A DNA stretch of 7,703 nt from the NCBI RefSeq assembly GCF_965660005.1, contig NZ_CBFHYF010000062.1, positions 1 through 7,703 of the forward strand, read 5' to 3'. Positions 5,491 to 7,703 of this stretch are shown here, in pieces (positions within the stretch are counted from its first letter, which is position 1; each line of letters begins with the position of its first letter). This DNA is from Porticoccus sp965660005 (GTDB lineage: Bacteria > Pseudomonadota > Gammaproteobacteria > Pseudomonadales > Porticoccaceae). The notes beneath the pieces are model-generated. The model saw nothing but the letters and a program-made list of their open reading frames with translations, did no database searches and had not been told where the DNA came from. A program made the translations under genes and the position numbers.

Positions 5491-7452
5491 ATGAGTTATC
5501 AGGTTCTGGCCCGCAAGTGGCGTCCTCGCAACTTCAGCGAGATGGTAGGACAGGAACATGTGTTGCGAGCCCTGATCAATGCCCTCGATAACAACCGGCT
5601 GCACCATGCGTATCTCTTTACCGGCACCCGGGGTGTAGGGAAAACCACCATTGCCCGGATTCTGGCCAAGTGTCTCAATTGTGATACGGGCATAAGCTCC
5701 AATCCCTGCGGCACATGCAGTGCCTGTGTCTCGATCGCGGAAGGACGATTTGTCGATCTGATTGAAGTGGATGCGGCTTCCCGTACCAAAGTCGAGGATA
5801 CACGGGATCTGCTGGATAATGTTCAGTATGCCCCGACGGCGGGACGCTTCAAGGTCTACCTGATCGATGAGGTGCACATGCTCTCCGGTCACAGCTTCAA
5901 TGCACTGCTGAAGACTCTGGAAGAACCGCCACCTCATGTGAAATTTCTGCTGGCCACCACCGATCCGCAGAAATTGCCGGTGACCATTCTGTCGCGTTGC
6001 CTGCAATTCAACCTCAAGCACCTGAGTCCCGAGCGGATTGTTGCGCATCTGAAATTCGTGCTGGATGAAGAAAAAGTCCCCTGCGAGGAAGCGGGCCTGT
6101 GGGCTCTGGCCCGGTCTGCCGACGGCAGTATGCGCGATGCCCTGAGTCTCACCGATCAGGCCATTGCCCACGGCGGTGGCAAAATCACCGAGGCGGACGT
6201 TCATGAGATGTTGGGTACCGTTGACCTTGGCGCTATTGCCAATATTGCCCGGGCACTGGCAAACCGTGATGCCGTGGATGTTTTGGCCGTTGTCGAGCAT
6301 ATGGCCGAACATGCTCCCGATTTTGGTGCTGCCCTGGCTGACCTGCTGTCGGTCTGGCACCGGGTTGCCATCGCACAGACTGTTCCCGATGCATTGGACA
6401 ACCGCCATGGTGATGACCAGCTGGTGCGCGAGTTGGCAAAAGCGCTCAGCTCGGAAGATGTCCAGTTGTTTTATCAGATAGCACTATTGGGGCGGCGTGA
6501 TCTTCCACTGGCACCGGATCCCCGAATCGGTTTTGAAATGGCCCTGCTGAGAATATTGGCATTTCAGCCGGTGGCAGAAAGTGCTTTACAGCCACTCCCG
6601 GCAACAGGTGGGGCGTCTACTGCGCCTGTCCATTCACCCGCAGAGGAGGCGGAGGAGTCGCCAAAAAAGCCCGCGTCTAGTGCTTGTGACAGGGTGTCAG
6701 GCGCTGTGGAGGCTGCCCATGTGGACGGATTGCAACGGGTTCCGGACCGGCCAGTGGCTGAAACTGTTCCGGATATTGCGATGACTGATCCGAAGGCACC
6801 CGAGTTGTCGGCAACGTTGCCTGACCCATCCACCACGGAGGTACAGTCTCCATCGGTGCCGTGGGTTGATCCGGAGATGTTGGTCTCATTTTCCCGTCAG
6901 GCCCGTTATCAGAATCCCGTTGTGACCAAGACAGAGCTTGAGTTTAGCCAACAGCAGTCGGAGATAACGCCTGCCTTGACGCCAAAGGTGCAGGTAGTTA
7001 ATGAGAATTCTGGGATTACTGAAAGCGCGACCCTTTCCCTCGTGGGGACTGCGGTGCCGTTGGCTGAAGCTGGGCCGGATCGCTGGATTGAAATTTACCA
7101 GGGACTTCAGGTAGGGGGCTTGCTGCAGAATATTGCTGCCAATCTGATTCTGGTGGATGTCGATGGCCAAATGTTGCACTTTGTACTGGACATCTCCAGC
7201 AGCTCGCTATACGAGGAATCTCATCAGCAACGCCTCGCCGATGTGCTGACAGAATACTTTGCCGAGCCGGTATACGTTCAAATTGAAGTAGGTGCGGTTG
7301 CCACGGAAACACCTTTGGCCCGTATTGAAAGAATACGCCGTGAGCGCCAGGAATTGGCTGTAGACCAGTTTCGGCAGGATCCGAATGTTCGGCGAATTAC
7401 CGACCTTTTTAATGGCGTTTTGCTGGAAAAAACTATTAAACCAATAGATTAA
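5491..7452 (+). CDS. dnaX: DNA polymerase III subunits tau and gamma (clamp loader ATPase)
   Basis: The full-length tau form has 653 residues (E. coli tau has 643). The start MSYQVLARKWRP matches E. coli DnaX. The AAA+ domain has Walker A GTRGVGKT at 45-52, zinc ligands Cys64, Cys73, Cys76 and Cys79, Walker B LIDE at 124-127, the arginine-finger motif SRC at 168-170 and sensor 2 GSMRDALSL with Arg215. The oligomerisation collar ends near residue 360 (LLRILAFQP). A Pro/Glu/Ala-rich, poorly ordered linker of about 160 residues follows. Residues from about 528 (DRWIEIYQGL) to the end form the tau-specific domain that contacts the alpha polymerase subunit. DnaX oligomers load the beta clamp onto primed DNA with delta and delta-prime, and tau also holds core polymerases and DnaB together. 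The coding sequence contains a -1 frameshift signal (separate entry) that should also yield gamma. AAGGTGG lies 10 nt before the ATG. Confidence 0.98.
   Translation: MSYQVLARKWRPRNFSEMVGQEHVLRALINALDNNRLHHAYLFTGTRGVGKTTIARILAKCLNCDTGISSNPCGTCSACVSIAEGRFVDLIEVDAASRTKVEDTRDLLDNVQYAPTAGRFKVYLIDEVHMLSGHSFNALLKTLEEPPPHVKFLLATTDPQKLPVTILSRCLQFNLKHLSPERIVAHLKFVLDEEKVPCEEAGLWALARSADGSMRDALSLTDQAIAHGGGKITEADVHEMLGTVDLGAIANIARALANRDAVDVLAVVEHMAEHAPDFGAALADLLSVWHRVAIAQTVPDALDNRHGDDQLVRELAKALSSEDVQLFYQIALLGRRDLPLAPDPRIGFEMALLRILAFQPVAESALQPLPATGGASTAPVHSPAEEAEESPKKPASSACDRVSGAVEAAHVDGLQRVPDRPVAETVPDIAMTDPKAPELSATLPDPSTTEVQSPSVPWVDPEMLVSFSRQARYQNPVVTKTELEFSQQQSEITPALTPKVQVVNENSGITESATLSLVGTAVPLAEAGPDRWIEIYQGLQVGGLLQNIAANLILVDVDGQMLHFVLDISSSSLYEESHQQRLADVLTEYFAEPVYVQIEVGAVATETPLARIERIRRERQELAVDQFRQDPNVRRITDLFNGVLLEKTIKPID
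6644..6706 (+). promoter_or_regulatory. Programmed -1 ribosomal frameshift signal in dnaX, producing gamma
   Basis: The heptamer A AAA AAG occupies 6663-6669 and is in phase for tandem slippage: the zero-frame codons are CCA AAA AAG (residues 391-393). After a -1 shift the ribosome reads GCC CGC GTC and then TAG at 6678-6680. Gamma would therefore be 393 shared residues plus Ala-Arg-Val, 396 in all. Upstream are AGGAGG at 6644-6649 and GGAGGAG at 6651-6657, ending 13 and 5 nt before the heptamer. They can pair with 16S rRNA as the stimulator does in E. coli dnaX. Downstream, after 9 nt, a hairpin runs 6679-6705: AGTGCT pairs with GGCGCT (two G-U pairs), a 2-nt bulge follows, TGACA pairs with TGTCA, and the loop is GGG. 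The truncated product keeps the AAA+ and collar domains and loses the tau-specific region, as E. coli gamma does. The efficiency of shifting is unknown. Confidence 0.85.
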
Positions 7453-7469
7453 TATATTATGGTAACTCT

Positions 7470-7703
7470 ATGAATATAAGTGAATTTATTAAACAAGCTC
7501 AGGATATGCAGCAAAAAATGCAACAACTGCAGGCAGAGGCGGTAAAAACAGAGGTCATCGGTGAATCAGGCGCGGGTCTGGTTCAGGTGGTAATGAACGG
7601 TCGCCACGATGTGCGCAAGGTGAATCTGGATCCATCGCTGCTCAGTGAAGAAAAAGGGTTTCTGGAAGATTTGCTGGCCGCAGCTGTCAACGATGCGGTC
7701 AGA
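7470..7703 (+). CDS. ybaB: YbaB/EbfC nucleoid-associated protein, N-terminal part, cut by the right window edge
   Basis: 78 codons are visible. The sequence has the family pattern: an N-terminal helix rich in Gln and Met (QAQDMQQKMQQLQAEA, about 10-25), then GESGAGLVQVVMNG at 32-45, a DPSLLSEE segment near 54-61, and EDLLAAAVNDAV to the edge. E. coli YbaB is 109 residues, so about 30 are missing. The N-terminus begins MNISEFIKQAQ and lacks the glycine-rich MFGKGG start of E. coli YbaB. These small dimeric proteins bind DNA and associate with the nucleoid. The start codon is 17 nt after the dnaX stop, so co-transcription with dnaX is likely; recR is the usual next gene. The ribosome site is weak (GGTAAC), and the first codons are AT-rich, which favours an unfolded start. 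Confidence 0.95.
   Translation, partial: MNISEFIKQAQDMQQKMQQLQAEAVKTEVIGESGAGLVQVVMNGRHDVRKVNLDPSLLSEEKGFLEDLLAAAVNDAVR

Noticed and set aside
5449..6408. Long open frame (319 codons) on the minus strand opposite dnaX
   Set aside because: It lies antisense to the highly conserved AAA+ region of dnaX and its translation has no recognisable domain. It follows from codon composition on the other strand.

Overview
The window reads as chromosomal DNA of a gammaproteobacterium, probably a marine or environmental lineage outside the enterics. The evidence is a ttcA gene, a DnaX that aligns residue for residue with the E. coli protein through its AAA+ motifs, the dnaX-ybaB gene order, moderate GC and dense gene packing. 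I saw no tRNA, rRNA, insertion sequence, integrase or CRISPR array. Assignment to an order would be a guess.

Layout. (1) Positions 1-757, minus strand: the N-terminal part of an NfeD-type membrane serine protease, running off the left edge. (2) Positions 980-1753, plus strand: a classical short-chain dehydrogenase/reductase, divergent from nfeD. (3) Positions 1825-2103, plus strand: a small two-helix membrane protein. A perfect 14-bp bidirectional terminator hairpin follows it. (4) Positions 2179-2784, minus strand: an exported protein of unknown function, convergent on that terminator. (5) A 400-nt intergenic region with a promoter at its right end. (6) From 3185 to the right edge, all plus strand: a GloC/YcbL-like metallo-beta-lactamase-fold hydrolase, an all-alpha (dimeric) dUTPase, ttcA, dnaX and the start of ybaB.

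The right half is housekeeping. It covers thioester detoxification (hydrolase), dUTP removal (dUTPase), tRNA 2-thiocytidine synthesis (TtcA), the replicase clamp loader (DnaX) and a nucleoid protein (YbaB). The hydrolase and dUTPase are probably co-transcribed. ttcA and dnaX each have a plausible promoter of their own, and ybaB follows dnaX by 17 nt.

The most notable element is inside dnaX: a complete programmed -1 frameshift signal. It consists of the heptamer A AAA AAG in the correct phase, tandem Shine-Dalgarno-like tracts just upstream, a hairpin 9 nt downstream, and a -1 frame TAG that would end a gamma-type protein of about 396 residues. The type of signal is known from E. coli dnaX; its position and the doubled purine tract here differ. 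I found no convincing undescribed multi-gene system. The least understood genes are the exported protein at 2179-2784 and the small membrane protein at 1825-2103.
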